From Bacillus sp. Xin1 (GTDB lineage: Bacteria; Bacillota; Bacilli; Bacillales; Bacillaceae_G): 64,000 nt of DNA. The stretch covers positions 1 through 64,000 of the forward strand of contig NZ_JABUAE010000021.1 in the NCBI RefSeq assembly GCF_013314535.1, written 5' to 3'. A program made the translations under genes and the position numbers. Positions 46,634 through 56,731 of the stretch are shown one piece after another (the first letter of the stretch is position 1; every line of letters begins with the position of its first letter). The notes beneath the pieces were generated by a model that saw nothing but the letters and a program-made list of their open reading frames with translations, did no database searches and was not told where the DNA came from.

Positions 46634-47212
46634 TTATTTTGAATTTACAAAAGCAGCTCTATTTTTCCAGAAATAATCCCAGCCAGAAATAACTGTAAAG
46701 ATAAGTGCAATCCATATGAAAATATCCGCAACCGGAATATGGATTAAATTTAACGGTACATCATGCAATAAATATGCTGAGATCGCAATAATTTGTGTCC
46801 ATGTTTTAATTTTCCCTAGCATATTGGCTGCAACAACCTCACCAGTTCCAGCCAATATAAGACGTAATCCTGTTACAGCAAACTCACGGCTAATGATTAC
46901 AATAACAATCCAAGATGGAACATATTGCATTTCTACTAATGTAATAAGCGCTGCTGAAACAAGTAACTTATCAGCTAAAGGATCAAGAAACTTACCTAGA
47001 TTCGTTACGAGATTATACTTTCTTGCATAATGTCCATCAATCCAATCTGTAGCTGAAGCAACAATAAAAATGATTGCCCCTACTAAATGTTGAATTGGTA
47101 AATCTACATTTCCAACTGTATATGTTCCCCAGTTAAAAGGAGCTAACATAATTACTAAAAAAATTGGAATTAAGCAGATTCGAGATATTGTAATTTTATT
47201 TGGTAAATTCAC
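46634..47212 (-). CDS. pgsA: CDP-diacylglycerol--glycerol-3-phosphate 3-phosphatidyltransferase
   Basis: 192 residues, about six membrane helices. Catalyses the committed step of phosphatidylglycerol synthesis. The CDP-alcohol phosphotransferase motif DGxxAR...GxxxDxxxD is complete as [19 protein letters not shown] plus PLADK. Essential in Bacillus. Confidence 0.96.
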   Translation of the reverse strand: MNLPNKITISRICLIPIFLVIMLAPFNWGTYTVGNVDLPIQHLVGAIIFIVASATDWIDGHYARKYNLVTNLGKFLDPLADKLLVSAALITLVEMQYVPSWIVIVIISREFAVTGLRLILAGTGEVVAANMLGKIKTWTQIIAISAYLLHDVPLNLIHIPVADIFIWIALIFTVISGWDYFWKNRAAFVNSK

Positions 47213-47276
47213 AGCTATTCCTCCATCATGTCAAAAACATTTGTTCATTGGAAAAAAGTCATCGAAGCGATGACTG

Positions 47277-48194
47277 TTATTGTGCAGGTTGCCCTATCCC
47301 TAGATTTTTAATCACTAATCTTTGGTGATATTCCTTTTCTGGATCTAATGGGAAAGCAACAACTTGGCCATTCAGTTTAATTTCAACATTCGGTGCACTT
47401 CCAATGTTGAGAAGTACTTCTTTTGCTGTTGTTAAATCATGTTTTTCTGTTTGACCTTCTTGAAGTGTACCATTAAAAACGACATTTCCACCTTCATTTT
47501 TAATGTCTACATAACTTGCACCCTTCGCTGTAATTTCTAACTCCAGTGCTTTATTATTATGAATTTCCAAAGTAGATACCTTTCCACTTGTTCCAACAAC
47601 CTTCACTTCTTCTTGTCCAGCAGACGGTTGTTGTGCTGGTGGTTCTTCTTTCTTTGGCTCTTCTTTTTTAGTTTCTTCTTTTTTAGGCTCTTCTGCTTTT
47701 ACTTCTTCTTTCTTTTCATCAAGCGGAGAATTTTTCGCCTTCTGTACTTCTATTTGTTCGCTTTTACTTTGTTTTACTTGTCCTTCATCTTTTCCCGCTA
47801 ACCATTGGAAAACAAACCACACTACTACTCCTACTGCAATTACCAATAATGCAATTAATATTTTAGGCATATGATCTGCTATTGGAAGCGATGCTGCTTT
47901 TTGCATCGTTTCTTGCGTCTTTTGACTCTTTGATACTTGCGGTACATCATGAGATTCGGATTGTGGTATTACACTTTGATACTCTACAAGTAACTCTTCT
48001 CCGTTTAGACCAACCGCGTCCGCATATTGTTTAATAAATGCACGTGCATAAAATGCACCAGGCAATATACTATAATCGCCCTCTTCAATTGTTATTAAAT
48101 AACGTTTTTGAATTTTCGTAACCTCATGTAGCTGATCAATAGACAAGCCTTTCGCTTCTCTTGCTTCCTTCAGCTTTTGTCCTAATTCCGTCAC
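47277..48194 (-). CDS. RodZ-like cytoskeletal helix-turn-helix membrane protein (YmfM)
   Basis: 305 residues. N-terminal Cro/C1-type HTH (1-75: LREAREAKGLSIDQLHE-like), one membrane helix near residue 115-135 (ILIALLVIAVGVVVWFVF), then a low-complexity stretch with repeated KKEE(P/V) units (about 150-195) and a C-terminal DUF4115 domain. This is the RodZ layout: cytoplasmic HTH that binds MreB, outer linker and domain. I start at GTG 48194, six bases after GAGGTG; the first GTG at 48203 lies within that site. Confidence 0.85.
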   Translation of the reverse strand: MTELGQKLKEAREAKGLSIDQLHEVTKIQKRYLITIEEGDYSILPGAFYARAFIKQYADAVGLNGEELLVEYQSVIPQSESHDVPQVSKSQKTQETMQKAASLPIADHMPKILIALLVIAVGVVVWFVFQWLAGKDEGQVKQSKSEQIEVQKAKNSPLDEKKEEVKAEEPKKEETKKEEPKKEEPPAQQPSAGQEEVKVVGTSGKVSTLEIHNNKALELEITAKGASYVDIKNEGGNVVFNGTLQEGQTEKHDLTTAKEVLLNIGSAPNVEIKLNGQVVAFPLDPEKEYHQRLVIKNLGIGQPAQ

Positions 48195-48215
48195 TACTAA
48201 CACCTCAATATTTCT

Positions 48216-49001
48216 TTAAAAGTCAAACATAGAGAAATTATTTTGCGCTCCTTGCTCAATTTCATCTACTAAATTATATTGAATTTCTTCATCATAATCG
48301 TTACGCAATTCAATAATATAATCAAAATCATCAAGTGTATATTCTGATTGACTCACAAATATATCTGGATGTTCGACAACTTTAGTTGCGGGTAATCTCA
48401 TAATTTCACGAACGAGCTGCCAATGCCTTTCATTCGCACGCTTTGTTGAAACAATGCCGTCTAATATAAAAATATTATCGTCACTATACTCATCTTCAAT
48501 CAATTGACTACGTACAGTTTGTTTAATAAGAGTAGACGAAACAAAAAGCCAACGCTTATTTGCACAAACGCTTGCAGCAACGATAGATTCTGTTTTTCCA
48601 ACACGAGGCATTCCTCTTATCCCGATAAGTTTATGTCCTTCTTTTTTCATGATTTCTGCCATAAAATCAACGAGCAACCCGAGTTCATCACGTACAAAAC
48701 GAAATGTTTTCTTATCATCTGCATCTCGCTGTATGTACCTACCGTGCCTAACTGCCAACCTATCTCTGAGCTTTGGCGGACGATATTTCGTTACCGTTAT
48801 ATTATCCATCGTATTCAAAATTGATTCAAGTCTAGAGATTTGCTCTTGATTATCACACATAAGCAATAATCCACGCCGAGCATTATCTACACCATTAATT
48901 GTGACAATATTAATGCCAAGCATACCGATTAACGAAGAAACGTCACCAAGCAAGCCAGGTCGGTTTTTATGTATTTCATACTCAAAATACCATTCAATCA
49001 T
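48216..49001 (-). CDS. YmfK family protein (DUF3388)
   Basis: 261 residues. The first 75 residues look like an ACT domain (EYEIHKNRPGLLGDVSSLIGMLGINI). A P-loop-like segment GMPRVGKTES follows near residue 133, with strands WLFVSSTLIKQTV and FILDGIVS, so a nucleotide-binding second domain is likely. Function unknown; conserved next to ymfJ and ymfM in Bacillus. Confidence 0.85.
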   Translation of the reverse strand: MIEWYFEYEIHKNRPGLLGDVSSLIGMLGINIVTINGVDNARRGLLLMCDNQEQISRLESILNTMDNITVTKYRPPKLRDRLAVRHGRYIQRDADDKKTFRFVRDELGLLVDFMAEIMKKEGHKLIGIRGMPRVGKTESIVAASVCANKRWLFVSSTLIKQTVRSQLIEDEYSDDNIFILDGIVSTKRANERHWQLVREIMRLPATKVVEHPDIFVSQSEYTLDDFDYIIELRNDYDEEIQYNLVDEIEQGAQNNFSMFDF

Positions 49002-49105
49002 CAGACGTCACTCCCCTTGCTTACTTTACCTACGTACTATATTATATGATTTTACGTTAATAGGGAAGATAAATGTACAATTGAAGCATGGTATTTTCAA
49101 TACCT

Positions 49106-49138
49106 AAAAAAAAGAGAGGATTTTCTCCTCTCTTTTTT
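49106..49138 (-). terminator. Terminator of ymfJ
   Basis: AAAAGAGAGGA pairs with TCCTCTCTTTT, T-run on the minus strand, directly at the ymfJ stop codon. Confidence 0.85.
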
Positions 49139-49386
49139 TACTTATGCTGTACAAACTTAACCATTAAATTAGCAATTGTATGTTGTTCTTGTTCATCAGC
49201 GACTTTCCAAAGCTCCGCCAATAATTTTTCTTGATCATTTCGTGCCTCTACTTCATTTGCCAAATAATCGCCTACACGGAAGGCCATATCTGAAACCGCA
49301 CCACCATCAAGTCCTTTTCCTTGTGCCTGTTCTAAACGCTCTCCTAAAAAGCTTTTCCACTGGTCAAAATTATCTAGTACTGACAT
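49138..49386 (-). CDS. YmfJ family protein (DUF3243)
   Basis: 82 residues, helical. MSVLDNFDQWKSFLGERLEQ at the start and DGGAVSDMAFRVGDYLANEV in the middle are the DUF3243 pattern. Start at 49386 preferred because GAGGTG lies 10 bases before it. No known function. Confidence 0.88.
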   Translation of the reverse strand: MSVLDNFDQWKSFLGERLEQAQGKGLDGGAVSDMAFRVGDYLANEVEARNDQEKLLAELWKVADEQEQHTIANLMVKFVQHK

Positions 49387-49465
49387 GATTAAGCACCTCA
49401 CTATTAAGTAATCGAATCATGTTTAATTTGTGCAATTCCTCATTTTTTATGTACAATTTTTTACT

Positions 49466-50179
49466 TTAACAATGCCAGCCGCCATTCACTCCAATAATTT
49501 GTCCTGTTATATACGAAGACCCTGGTGATACAAGGAAGGAAACAGTTTTTGCCACTTCTTCTGGAAATCCAACCCTTCCAATTGGAATCTCTTCTGCAAT
49601 TCCTTTCTTTTCCTCTTCTGAAAACACACTTAACATTTCCGTCTCTATTGCTCCTGGTGCCACTGCATTTACACGTATACCACTTAGCGCAACCTCTTTT
49701 GCAAGTGCTTTTACATATGAATTTTGTGCACCTTTTACCATAGAATATAACACCTCACAAGAAGCTCCTACTTGTCCCCATATAGAGGAAATAACAACGA
49801 TATTTCCTCTTCGTAGGCGAATCATCGATGGAAGCGCAAGTGAAAAAAGATTATAGACGCTCTTCACTTGCAATTCCATCATCTCATTCAATTGCTCATT
49901 CGTCACATCTGTCACTAAACCAAATATACTTTTTCCAGCTGCATACACAATAACATCAAGAGGATGATGGATTTGTGCCCAGAGCTTTTGCACACCATCT
50001 GGCGTAGCTAAATTTGCTCGAACTGGAATAATGGCACCTAGCTCACGCTTTAATCCATTTATTTTTTCTACACTCTTGTTGTAATGAACATACACCGTAT
50101 AACCATCTTCAACTAATTGTTTTGAAATTGCAGAGCCGATTCCTCCGCTTCCTCCAGTCACTAATGCAAACTTTTTCAT
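49466..50179 (-). CDS. ymfI: EF-P 5-aminopentanone reductase YmfI (SDR family)
   Basis: 237 residues. Classical short-chain dehydrogenase: NADP site TGGSGGIGSAIS, NAG-like YAAGKS, catalytic Ser in VVISSIWG and Tyr-x-x-x-Lys in YSMVKGAQ. Annotated for years as a 3-oxoacyl-ACP reductase; in B. subtilis YmfI reduces 5-aminopentanone on elongation factor P. The adjoining M16 pair supports the EF-P role here. Confidence 0.88.
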   Translation of the reverse strand: MKKFALVTGGSGGIGSAISKQLVEDGYTVYVHYNKSVEKINGLKRELGAIIPVRANLATPDGVQKLWAQIHHPLDVIVYAAGKSIFGLVTDVTNEQLNEMMELQVKSVYNLFSLALPSMIRLRRGNIVVISSIWGQVGASCEVLYSMVKGAQNSYVKALAKEVALSGIRVNAVAPGAIETEMLSVFSEEEKKGIAEEIPIGRVGFPEEVAKTVSFLVSPGSSYITGQIIGVNGGWHC

Positions 50180-50263
50180 ATATACCCTCTCTTATCTTTC
50201 CTCTACAGAAAAACTCTTTCAAATCACTAATCTTGTCATGTATTCACAAACAAATAATACCCC

Positions 50264-50330
50264 TCACCTTACAATTCAGCAATAGCCAAAAGGTTAGATG
50301 AGGGGGATACACTGTCCATAAAGTTTTAAA
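50264..50330. repeat. Possible decayed bcr1-like fragment with inverted loop
   Basis: CCCCTCACCTTACAATTCAG ... AGGTTAGATGAGGGGG forms a stem whose loop and arms match the bcr1-like right-half stem read backwards; it is followed by ATACACTGTCC, like TCTTACTGCCC. Weak. Confidence 0.35.
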
Positions 50331-50368
50331 TCGTAAGGCTGAAAAGCCTCACTTATTCATGTTTCATT

Positions 50369-51655
50369 TTATTTCTTCGGCAAAACTTGACAAATACTCA
50401 TTCTTTCTTCAGATAAAAATACTTTTGCTGCTTCTTGTAAATCTTGAACAGTTAAGCCCTCTAAAACGGAAAGAGCATCAAACAAACTAGATTCATTAAA
50501 CGCATACCTTGTGAATTGATTTGCAATGTATTCAGGTGAGTTAAGAGAGCGTAAGAAGCCACCAATTTTCTTTTTCTTTACACGCTCTAGCGTCTTCTCA
50601 TCTAACTCATTATAATCAGTCTGCAATAAAATACCTTTCAAGCGATCGGCTAGCTCATCCGGCTGTTTCGTGTCGCCACCAACCATCGCAAAACCAAAGT
50701 TACTTTCTTCTGTATAATCATAAGAGAATGAATCATCAATGAGCCCTTCATTATATAATGACTCATAATGCGCTGATCCCTTCCCAAATAAATAATCCAA
50801 AAGTAATGTAAGCGCAATCTCTTGTTTTAAAAGTTCTTGCCCTTTTTCTTTAAGCTCAGTCGCTTTAATACCGACTAAACATTTCGGTGTCTGAACAGGC
50901 ATAGAAATAATTTTTTTCTTTTCATTTACTGCTTCTGGTTCGTCTTCAAATGAACGTACGATTTCTGGTTGATTTTTATAATCTTTTTTCGCCTGGTTTT
51001 CACGTACCAAATTCATTGTTTTTTCTGGATCAATTGCACCTACAACAAATAACAACATGTTACTCGGATGATAGAATGTTTCATAACATTCATACAATAA
51101 GTCTTTTGTAATTTTACTAATGGATTCAATCGTTCCTGCAATATCAATTTTAATTGGATGTTTAACAAATAAACTATCGATTAAACCAAAATACAAACGC
51201 CAATCTGGGTTATCTTGATACATTTGAATTTCTTGGCCGATAATACCTTTTTCTTTTTCAACTGTTTTTTCAGAAAAATACGGCTCTTGAACGAAATTTA
51301 ATAATGTATTTAAATTTTGTTCTACATTTGATGTACAAGAAAACAAGTACGCTGTTCTCGTAAATGACGTAAAAGCATTCGCAGAAGCCCCTTGCTTACT
51401 AAACAACTGAAATGCATCATGGTCTTCCTTTTCAAACAATTTATGCTCAAGGAAGTGAGCAATTCCATCTGGCACCCGAACCATTTCCTCTTTTCCAAGT
51501 GGAACAAACGTATTATCAACGGAGCCATATTTTGTTGTAAATGTCGCAAAAGTTTTGTTAAATCCTTGCTTTGGCAATATATATACATCTAATCCATTTG
51601 GAAGCTTTTCATAATACAGCGTTTCTTTTAATTGTTCATAAGAAATTTTCTCCAC
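50369..51655 (-). CDS. ymfH: M16 zinc peptidase-like protein YmfH
   Basis: 428 residues in two M16 domains. The zinc motif HxxEH is intact as HFLEH near residue 67, so this is the active member of the pair. GTG start directly at the stop codon of ymfF (tag-gtg), hence coupled. Recent annotation links the YmfF/YmfH pair with EF-P 5-aminopentanol modification; target peptide unknown. Confidence 0.87.
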   Translation of the reverse strand: MEKISYEQLKETLYYEKLPNGLDVYILPKQGFNKTFATFTTKYGSVDNTFVPLGKEEMVRVPDGIAHFLEHKLFEKEDHDAFQLFSKQGASANAFTSFTRTAYLFSCTSNVEQNLNTLLNFVQEPYFSEKTVEKEKGIIGQEIQMYQDNPDWRLYFGLIDSLFVKHPIKIDIAGTIESISKITKDLLYECYETFYHPSNMLLFVVGAIDPEKTMNLVRENQAKKDYKNQPEIVRSFEDEPEAVNEKKKIISMPVQTPKCLVGIKATELKEKGQELLKQEIALTLLLDYLFGKGSAHYESLYNEGLIDDSFSYDYTEESNFGFAMVGGDTKQPDELADRLKGILLQTDYNELDEKTLERVKKKKIGGFLRSLNSPEYIANQFTRYAFNESSLFDALSVLEGLTVQDLQEAAKVFLSEERMSICQVLPKK

Positions 51656-52930
51656 CTATTCTCCCTCCGTTCCGTGTAAAAAGTAAATCGTATCTAACTC
51701 AATGTTATTAGAAACCTTTACAATCTCCTCTTTCGTAACACGTTCAATCCCACTTAACCATTCTTCTACCGAACGCGTGTGCCCTGCAATGACGCCATGA
51801 TAAAGCATTTCTACGAAACCACGCGGTGTATCAATTGCCTCTAAAATTTGGTTTTGAATAACGCTTTTCGTTTGGTGAATCTCTTCTTCTGAAAAATCAC
51901 CGCTTTGCATCGCTTTCATTTGCTCTTTAATAATCTCGACTGCTTTTTCATAATTTTTCGCCTCAATTCCTGACATAACAAAAAGAAGACCTTTATGGCT
52001 TTCGAAACGCGATGCTGCATAATACGCTAAACTATTTTTTTCGCGCACATTCACAAATAATTTCGAGTGGGAAAATCCGCCAAATAACCCGTTAAACAGC
52101 TGCAATGCAAAATAATCTTCATCACGATACGTAATAAATGTACGATATCCAATATTTAATTTACTTTGCTTTAACTCTTGTTTTTCGACAATTTCTTGTT
52201 CCACATTATTGCGCTTATGAAGGATGACATTTTTCTCTGTTGCTGCACGAGGTGCAATTGCAAAGTATTTACCTACTAGGTCAATCGCATCCTCAGCTAT
52301 GTCACCTATGATATATAGATCCATTTCATCTTCCGCCAACACCTTCTGATAATAGCGATATAAAGTTTCATTCGTAATGGAGGCAACACGCTCTTTTTGA
52401 CCATTTGCACTTAAACGATATGCTTCTACTTTACACATTTCTTCAATTAATCGTTCATTTGCGTAGCGCATTTTATCATCATATGTAGCCTCAATTCTTT
52501 GTACGAGCGCTCTTTTTTCACTTTCTACAATTGATTGTAAAAAGCCGCTTCCTTCGGTTGCTGGATGTAATACAATATCAGACAGCATAGACAGTGCCTT
52601 TTCAAAGAGTGGCGGTGCATCCTGTAAATATGTTTCATTGGCAATATCCACATAAATAGAGACGATATGATCTTCCCCTTTTTTACTTACATCTACCGCT
52701 AGGGAAGAACCGTACAATTCCTCTAAATATTGACGAAGACGAATTACGGATGGTAATTTTTCTGTTGCACTTTGTAATACATATGGTAATAAAGCACGCT
52801 CTGTCACCGTTTCTTCATTCAATGGCGCTTTAAAGCGAAATACAAATGTATTTGTTTTATATTTATCTGTCGGAATGATATGTACACGTAAACCACCTAA
52901 TTCATGCATTTGCTGTTCCATCAGTTTCAT
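51656..52930 (-). CDS. ymfF: M16 peptidase-like protein YmfF, inactive partner
   Basis: 424 residues, M16 fold with the C-terminal R/Y pair region, but the position of HxxEH reads LPYVLQSATEKL, so no zinc site. Such pairs (one catalytic, one not) work as heterodimers, as in mitochondrial processing peptidase. First gene of a ymfF-ymfH unit. Confidence 0.87.
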   Translation of the reverse strand: MKLMEQQMHELGGLRVHIIPTDKYKTNTFVFRFKAPLNEETVTERALLPYVLQSATEKLPSVIRLRQYLEELYGSSLAVDVSKKGEDHIVSIYVDIANETYLQDAPPLFEKALSMLSDIVLHPATEGSGFLQSIVESEKRALVQRIEATYDDKMRYANERLIEEMCKVEAYRLSANGQKERVASITNETLYRYYQKVLAEDEMDLYIIGDIAEDAIDLVGKYFAIAPRAATEKNVILHKRNNVEQEIVEKQELKQSKLNIGYRTFITYRDEDYFALQLFNGLFGGFSHSKLFVNVREKNSLAYYAASRFESHKGLLFVMSGIEAKNYEKAVEIIKEQMKAMQSGDFSEEEIHQTKSVIQNQILEAIDTPRGFVEMLYHGVIAGHTRSVEEWLSGIERVTKEEIVKVSNNIELDTIYFLHGTEGE

Positions 52931-53083
52931 TAATAGCCCTCCTTTACGTATATAGGAATATTCCTCTTCAATATACAGTTTTTAGAAACAAAAAATCAAA
53001 TTTTCTCCCCTATCTACTTTTTCATCAAACAGTTTACCAATTAAAGAGAGAAAGAAAATTTCTGTATTAAGCATATTCTATGT

Positions 53084-53114
53084 AAAAAAGCCCGCACTAA
53101 TGTGCGAGCTTTTT
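53084..53114 (-). terminator. Terminator of nupNOPQ
   Basis: AAAAAGCCCGCAC pairs with GTGCGAGCTTTTT, about 20 bases after the nupQ stop codon. Confidence 0.85.
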
Positions 53115-53131
53115 CCATACTTTTAAAACGC

Positions 53132-54091
53132 TTATCTTTTCCCTTTTTCATACGGTGTCCCAAGTGCCTTTGGAGCTTCTGAACGTCCAACAAAACCAAC
53201 AAGCGCTAGAATCGTGAACACATATGGTAATATTGTTAAGAAAACACTTGGAATTTCTTTTAATACAGGAATTGTCCCACCAGTTACTCCAAGAGATTGA
53301 GCAAATCCAAAGAATAAAGCTGCTCCAAGCGCTCCGAGTGGATTCCATTTACCAAAGATCATAGCTGCTAATGCCAAGAAACCTTGTCCTGTAATTGTTG
53401 CTCCTGAGAAGTTATTCGAGATTGACATTGCAAAAACTGCCCCACCAACTCCCGCGAACATTCCTGAAATACAAACAGCAAGATAACGCATTTTATATAC
53501 ATTAATCCCCATTGTATCTGCTGCCATCGGATGCTCACCAACCGCACGAAGGCGAAGACCAAACGGCGTTTTATAAATAATATACCAAACGACAAATGCT
53601 AAAATAATGGCGATATACGATGTTAACGGTACATTTGAGAAAAGGATTTTTCCGATAACCGGAATATCCGAAAGACCTGGAACATCAATTTTTTCAATAC
53701 GATATTGAATAAAATCAGTTTGCCCTTTGCCAAATATCTTCTTAATCGCAAACACTGTTAAACCAAGGGCCAAAAAGTTGATGGCAACACCACTAACAAC
53801 TTGATCCGCACGGAACGTAATCGATGCAACTGCATGAAGAAGTGCAAATAATCCGCCACCAATCGCTGCAAAAATAAGCGCAATCCATGGAGTCATCGTT
53901 CCCCATGTATCTCCCATTAACAACGTTGTTACTATACCAATAAACGCACCAAATAACATTAATCCTTCTAATGCAATATTTACAACACCAGAACGTTCAC
54001 TAAACACTCCACCTAGTGCTGTAAAAATAAGAGGTGCTGCCGTATATAATGTACCTGTCACAAGAATGGCTAAAATATCTAGGAAGCTCAT
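53132..54091 (-). CDS. nupQ: Nucleoside ABC transporter permease NupQ
   Basis: 319 residues, about 8-10 membrane helices, BPD_transp_2 family. Blocks GGVFSERSGVVNIALEGLML, FRADQVVSGVAINFLALG and GFIALAAMIFGKW-like GFLALAAMIFGKWNP are typical of the YufQ side. Its ATG directly adjoins the stop codon of nupP. Confidence 0.9.
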   Translation of the reverse strand: MSFLDILAILVTGTLYTAAPLIFTALGGVFSERSGVVNIALEGLMLFGAFIGIVTTLLMGDTWGTMTPWIALIFAAIGGGLFALLHAVASITFRADQVVSGVAINFLALGLTVFAIKKIFGKGQTDFIQYRIEKIDVPGLSDIPVIGKILFSNVPLTSYIAIILAFVVWYIIYKTPFGLRLRAVGEHPMAADTMGINVYKMRYLAVCISGMFAGVGGAVFAMSISNNFSGATITGQGFLALAAMIFGKWNPLGALGAALFFGFAQSLGVTGGTIPVLKEIPSVFLTILPYVFTILALVGFVGRSEAPKALGTPYEKGKR

Positions 54092-55150
54092 TTATTTCCC
54101 CTCCTTGCTCATGCGAGTAAGTGCCCATCTTAAAACATAACTACATGCAACAAAGAAGATAATACATGCAATAATTACGTTAATTAGCTCTGATGGAACA
54201 TCAGCTTCAAAGTTCATTTGCGGCGCTGCACTTTTTAAACCACCAAATAATAAAGCTGCAAGTAAAATACCAAATGGATTATTTCCACCCAGAAGTGCTA
54301 CTGCAATTCCATCAAATCCAATTCCAGTAAACGAAGACATCGCCGTCATATTTTGAAATGTCCCAAGCCCTTCCATTGCACCACCAATCCCAGCAAATGC
54401 ACCTGCAATTGTCATGGATAAGACAACATTTCGAGACACTTTCATACCCGCATACTGAGAAGCATGTTGGTTAAATCCAACTGATTTCAATTCATATCCT
54501 AAAGTTGTTCGGTCTAATAAGAACCACATCAAAATAGCAACCACAATCGCAACGATAATCCCCCAATGAAGACGGGATCCATCTGTAATAGAAGATAACC
54601 ATTCTGATGATAATGAGGCACTAGCCTGAATATCATATGATTTCTCATTCGCTTCATGTAAAAATCGCTTAATCAAGTCATATGTAACATAAAGAGCGAT
54701 ATAGTTCATCATAATTGTAACGATAACTTCATTTACTTTAAATTTACCCTTTAAGTACCCTGGAATAAATCCCCATAATCCACCAACTACAGCTGCAACT
54801 AATATAGATAATGGGATATGTAAAAACGCTGGTAAAGACACCGCATACCCAAACCAAACAGCCGCAAGCCAGCCAACTAATAGTTGCCCTTCCACTCCGA
54901 TATTAAATAGTCCTGTACGGAATGCGAATGCAACAGACAAACCAGCTAAAACAAGTGGAATCATTGTCCGAAGCGTTTCACCTATAGCTTGCGGATTTCC
55001 AACCATCCCTTCCCATAACGCTACATAGCCAACAATTGGATCATATCCACTAGCTACCATTACAATGGCTCCAACAATCAAACCAAAAATAACGGACAAC
55101 ACAGGTACCAAAATATTAATTGTTCGCTCCGTTAAAAACTTTTTAGCCAT
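54092..55150 (-). CDS. nupP: Nucleoside ABC transporter permease NupP
   Basis: 352 residues, BPD_transp_2 family. FRTGLFNIGVEGQLLVGWLA, VNEVIVTIMMNYIALY and GIGFDGIAVALLGGNNPFG are diagnostic. Overlaps the ATPase gene by 8 bases. Pairs with NupQ in the membrane. Confidence 0.9.
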   Translation of the reverse strand: MAKKFLTERTINILVPVLSVIFGLIVGAIVMVASGYDPIVGYVALWEGMVGNPQAIGETLRTMIPLVLAGLSVAFAFRTGLFNIGVEGQLLVGWLAAVWFGYAVSLPAFLHIPLSILVAAVVGGLWGFIPGYLKGKFKVNEVIVTIMMNYIALYVTYDLIKRFLHEANEKSYDIQASASLSSEWLSSITDGSRLHWGIIVAIVVAILMWFLLDRTTLGYELKSVGFNQHASQYAGMKVSRNVVLSMTIAGAFAGIGGAMEGLGTFQNMTAMSSFTGIGFDGIAVALLGGNNPFGILLAALLFGGLKSAAPQMNFEADVPSELINVIIACIIFFVACSYVLRWALTRMSKEGK

Positions 55151-56675
55151 TTGTATTCACCTTCTCTTCCCCTGTTCCACCAGCCATTAACAGACCTAGT
55201 TGCTGTTCATTCGTTTCTTTTGCATTCACAATTGCAACAATTTTCCCTTCATAAATAACCGCAACACGGTCACTCACATTTAAAATCTCATCGAGTTCTA
55301 AGGATAGAAGGAGCACTGCTTTTCCTTTATCTCTCTGTTCGATTAATTTTTTATGAATAAATTCAATTGCCCCTACATCTAAACCACGGGTCGGCTGCGC
55401 TGCAATTAATAAATCCGGGTCACGATCTACTTCCCGTGCGATAATTGCCTTTTGTTGATTCCCACCAGATAGAGCACGTGCTAACGTTTGTTCACTAGGT
55501 GTGCGCACATCAAACTGTTCGATTAAAGCTTTGGCTTTCTCCGTAATTTTAGTAAAATTCAAAATCCCTTTTTTCGAAAATTGATTTTTATAATACGTTT
55601 GCAATACCATATTATCTCTAACAGAAAAATCAAGAACAAGCCCATGCTTATGACGGTCTTCTGGAATGTGACCAATCCCCTCTTCTGTAACGCGTCTAAC
55701 TGGCCAATTTGTTATTTCTTTCCCTTTAATTGCAATAGAACCTGACTCAACTTTTCGTAAACCAGTAATCGCTTCTATAAGTTCACTTTGTCCATTCCCA
55801 TCAATCCCTGCAATACCGACAATTTCTCCTGCACGAACAGTTAAGTCAAGGCCTTTTACAGCAGGCAATTGGCGTGCATCATTAACCACAAGGTTTGCAA
55901 TGGAAAGTACATCTTCCTTAGGTTTTGCGTCCAATTTCTCTGTTTTAAAATTCACTTGACGTCCGACCATTAATTCTGCAAGTTTATGTTCATTTGTATT
56001 TGCAACGTCAACAGTTCCAATCCCTTTTCCTTTTCGAATGATTGTACAACGATCACAAACTTCCATAATTTCTTTTAACTTATGTGTAATAAGAATAATA
56101 GATTTACCTTCTTTTACAAGCTTTTTCATAATTTGAATAAGCTCATGAATTTCTTGAGGAGTTAACACTGCCGTCGGTTCATCAAATATTAAAATTTCCG
56201 CCCCTCGATAGAGCGTTTTTAAAATCTCAACACGCTGCTGCATACCGACCGAAATATCCTCAATCTTCGCATATGGATCTACTGCTAAACCGTATTGTTC
56301 AGATAACTGTTTAATCTCTTTTGCAGCGTCATCAATAGCAATCTTCCCTTTTTTCTTCGGTTCATTTCCAAGAATGATATTCTCTGTAACTGTAAAATTA
56401 TGAACGAGCATAAAATGTTGATGAACCATACCAATTCCATAGTCATTTGCAATGTTCGGATTTGTAATTTTCACAGGATTTCCTTTAATTCTAATTTCTC
56501 CCTGCTCTGGCTGATACAAACCGAATAACACGTTCATTAACGTCGATTTTCCTGCACCATTTTCTCCCAGTAAAGCATGTATTTCTCCCTGTTTTACTTG
56601 TAGCGTAATATCATCATTTGCTACAATGCCTGGGAATACCTTTGTAATATTATTCATCTCAATTACATATTCCAT
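55143..56675 (-). CDS. nupO: Nucleoside ABC transporter ATPase NupO (double ATPase)
   Basis: 510 residues with two ABC domains. The first is complete (GENGAGKST, ILIFDEPTAVLTP). In the second, Walker A reads GIDGNGQSE and Walker B LLIAAQPTRGLD, i.e. degenerate as usual in BMP/sugar-type importers; signature LSGGNQQKA is kept. ATG 56675 follows AAGGAGGAACAAT; the longer frame to 56702 has no site. Confidence 0.92.
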   Translation of the reverse strand: MEYVIEMNNITKVFPGIVANDDITLQVKQGEIHALLGENGAGKSTLMNVLFGLYQPEQGEIRIKGNPVKITNPNIANDYGIGMVHQHFMLVHNFTVTENIILGNEPKKKGKIAIDDAAKEIKQLSEQYGLAVDPYAKIEDISVGMQQRVEILKTLYRGAEILIFDEPTAVLTPQEIHELIQIMKKLVKEGKSIILITHKLKEIMEVCDRCTIIRKGKGIGTVDVANTNEHKLAELMVGRQVNFKTEKLDAKPKEDVLSIANLVVNDARQLPAVKGLDLTVRAGEIVGIAGIDGNGQSELIEAITGLRKVESGSIAIKGKEITNWPVRRVTEEGIGHIPEDRHKHGLVLDFSVRDNMVLQTYYKNQFSKKGILNFTKITEKAKALIEQFDVRTPSEQTLARALSGGNQQKAIIAREVDRDPDLLIAAQPTRGLDVGAIEFIHKKLIEQRDKGKAVLLLSLELDEILNVSDRVAVIYEGKIVAIVNAKETNEQQLGLLMAGGTGEEKVNTNG

Positions 56676-56731
56676 ATTGTTCCTCCTTTTAACTGGGAAC
56701 ATTCCCCTATTACACTCTATTAAAAACGGCT

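Noticed and set aside
51656-52930. ymfF as a decayed peptidase pseudogene because HxxEH is missing
   Set aside because: The frame is intact at normal length and the partner ymfH is active-type; loss of the zinc site is normal for this half of M16 pairs.
55143-56675. Damaged second ATPase domain in nupO
   Set aside because: Degenerate Walker motifs in the second domain are the rule for this transporter class.
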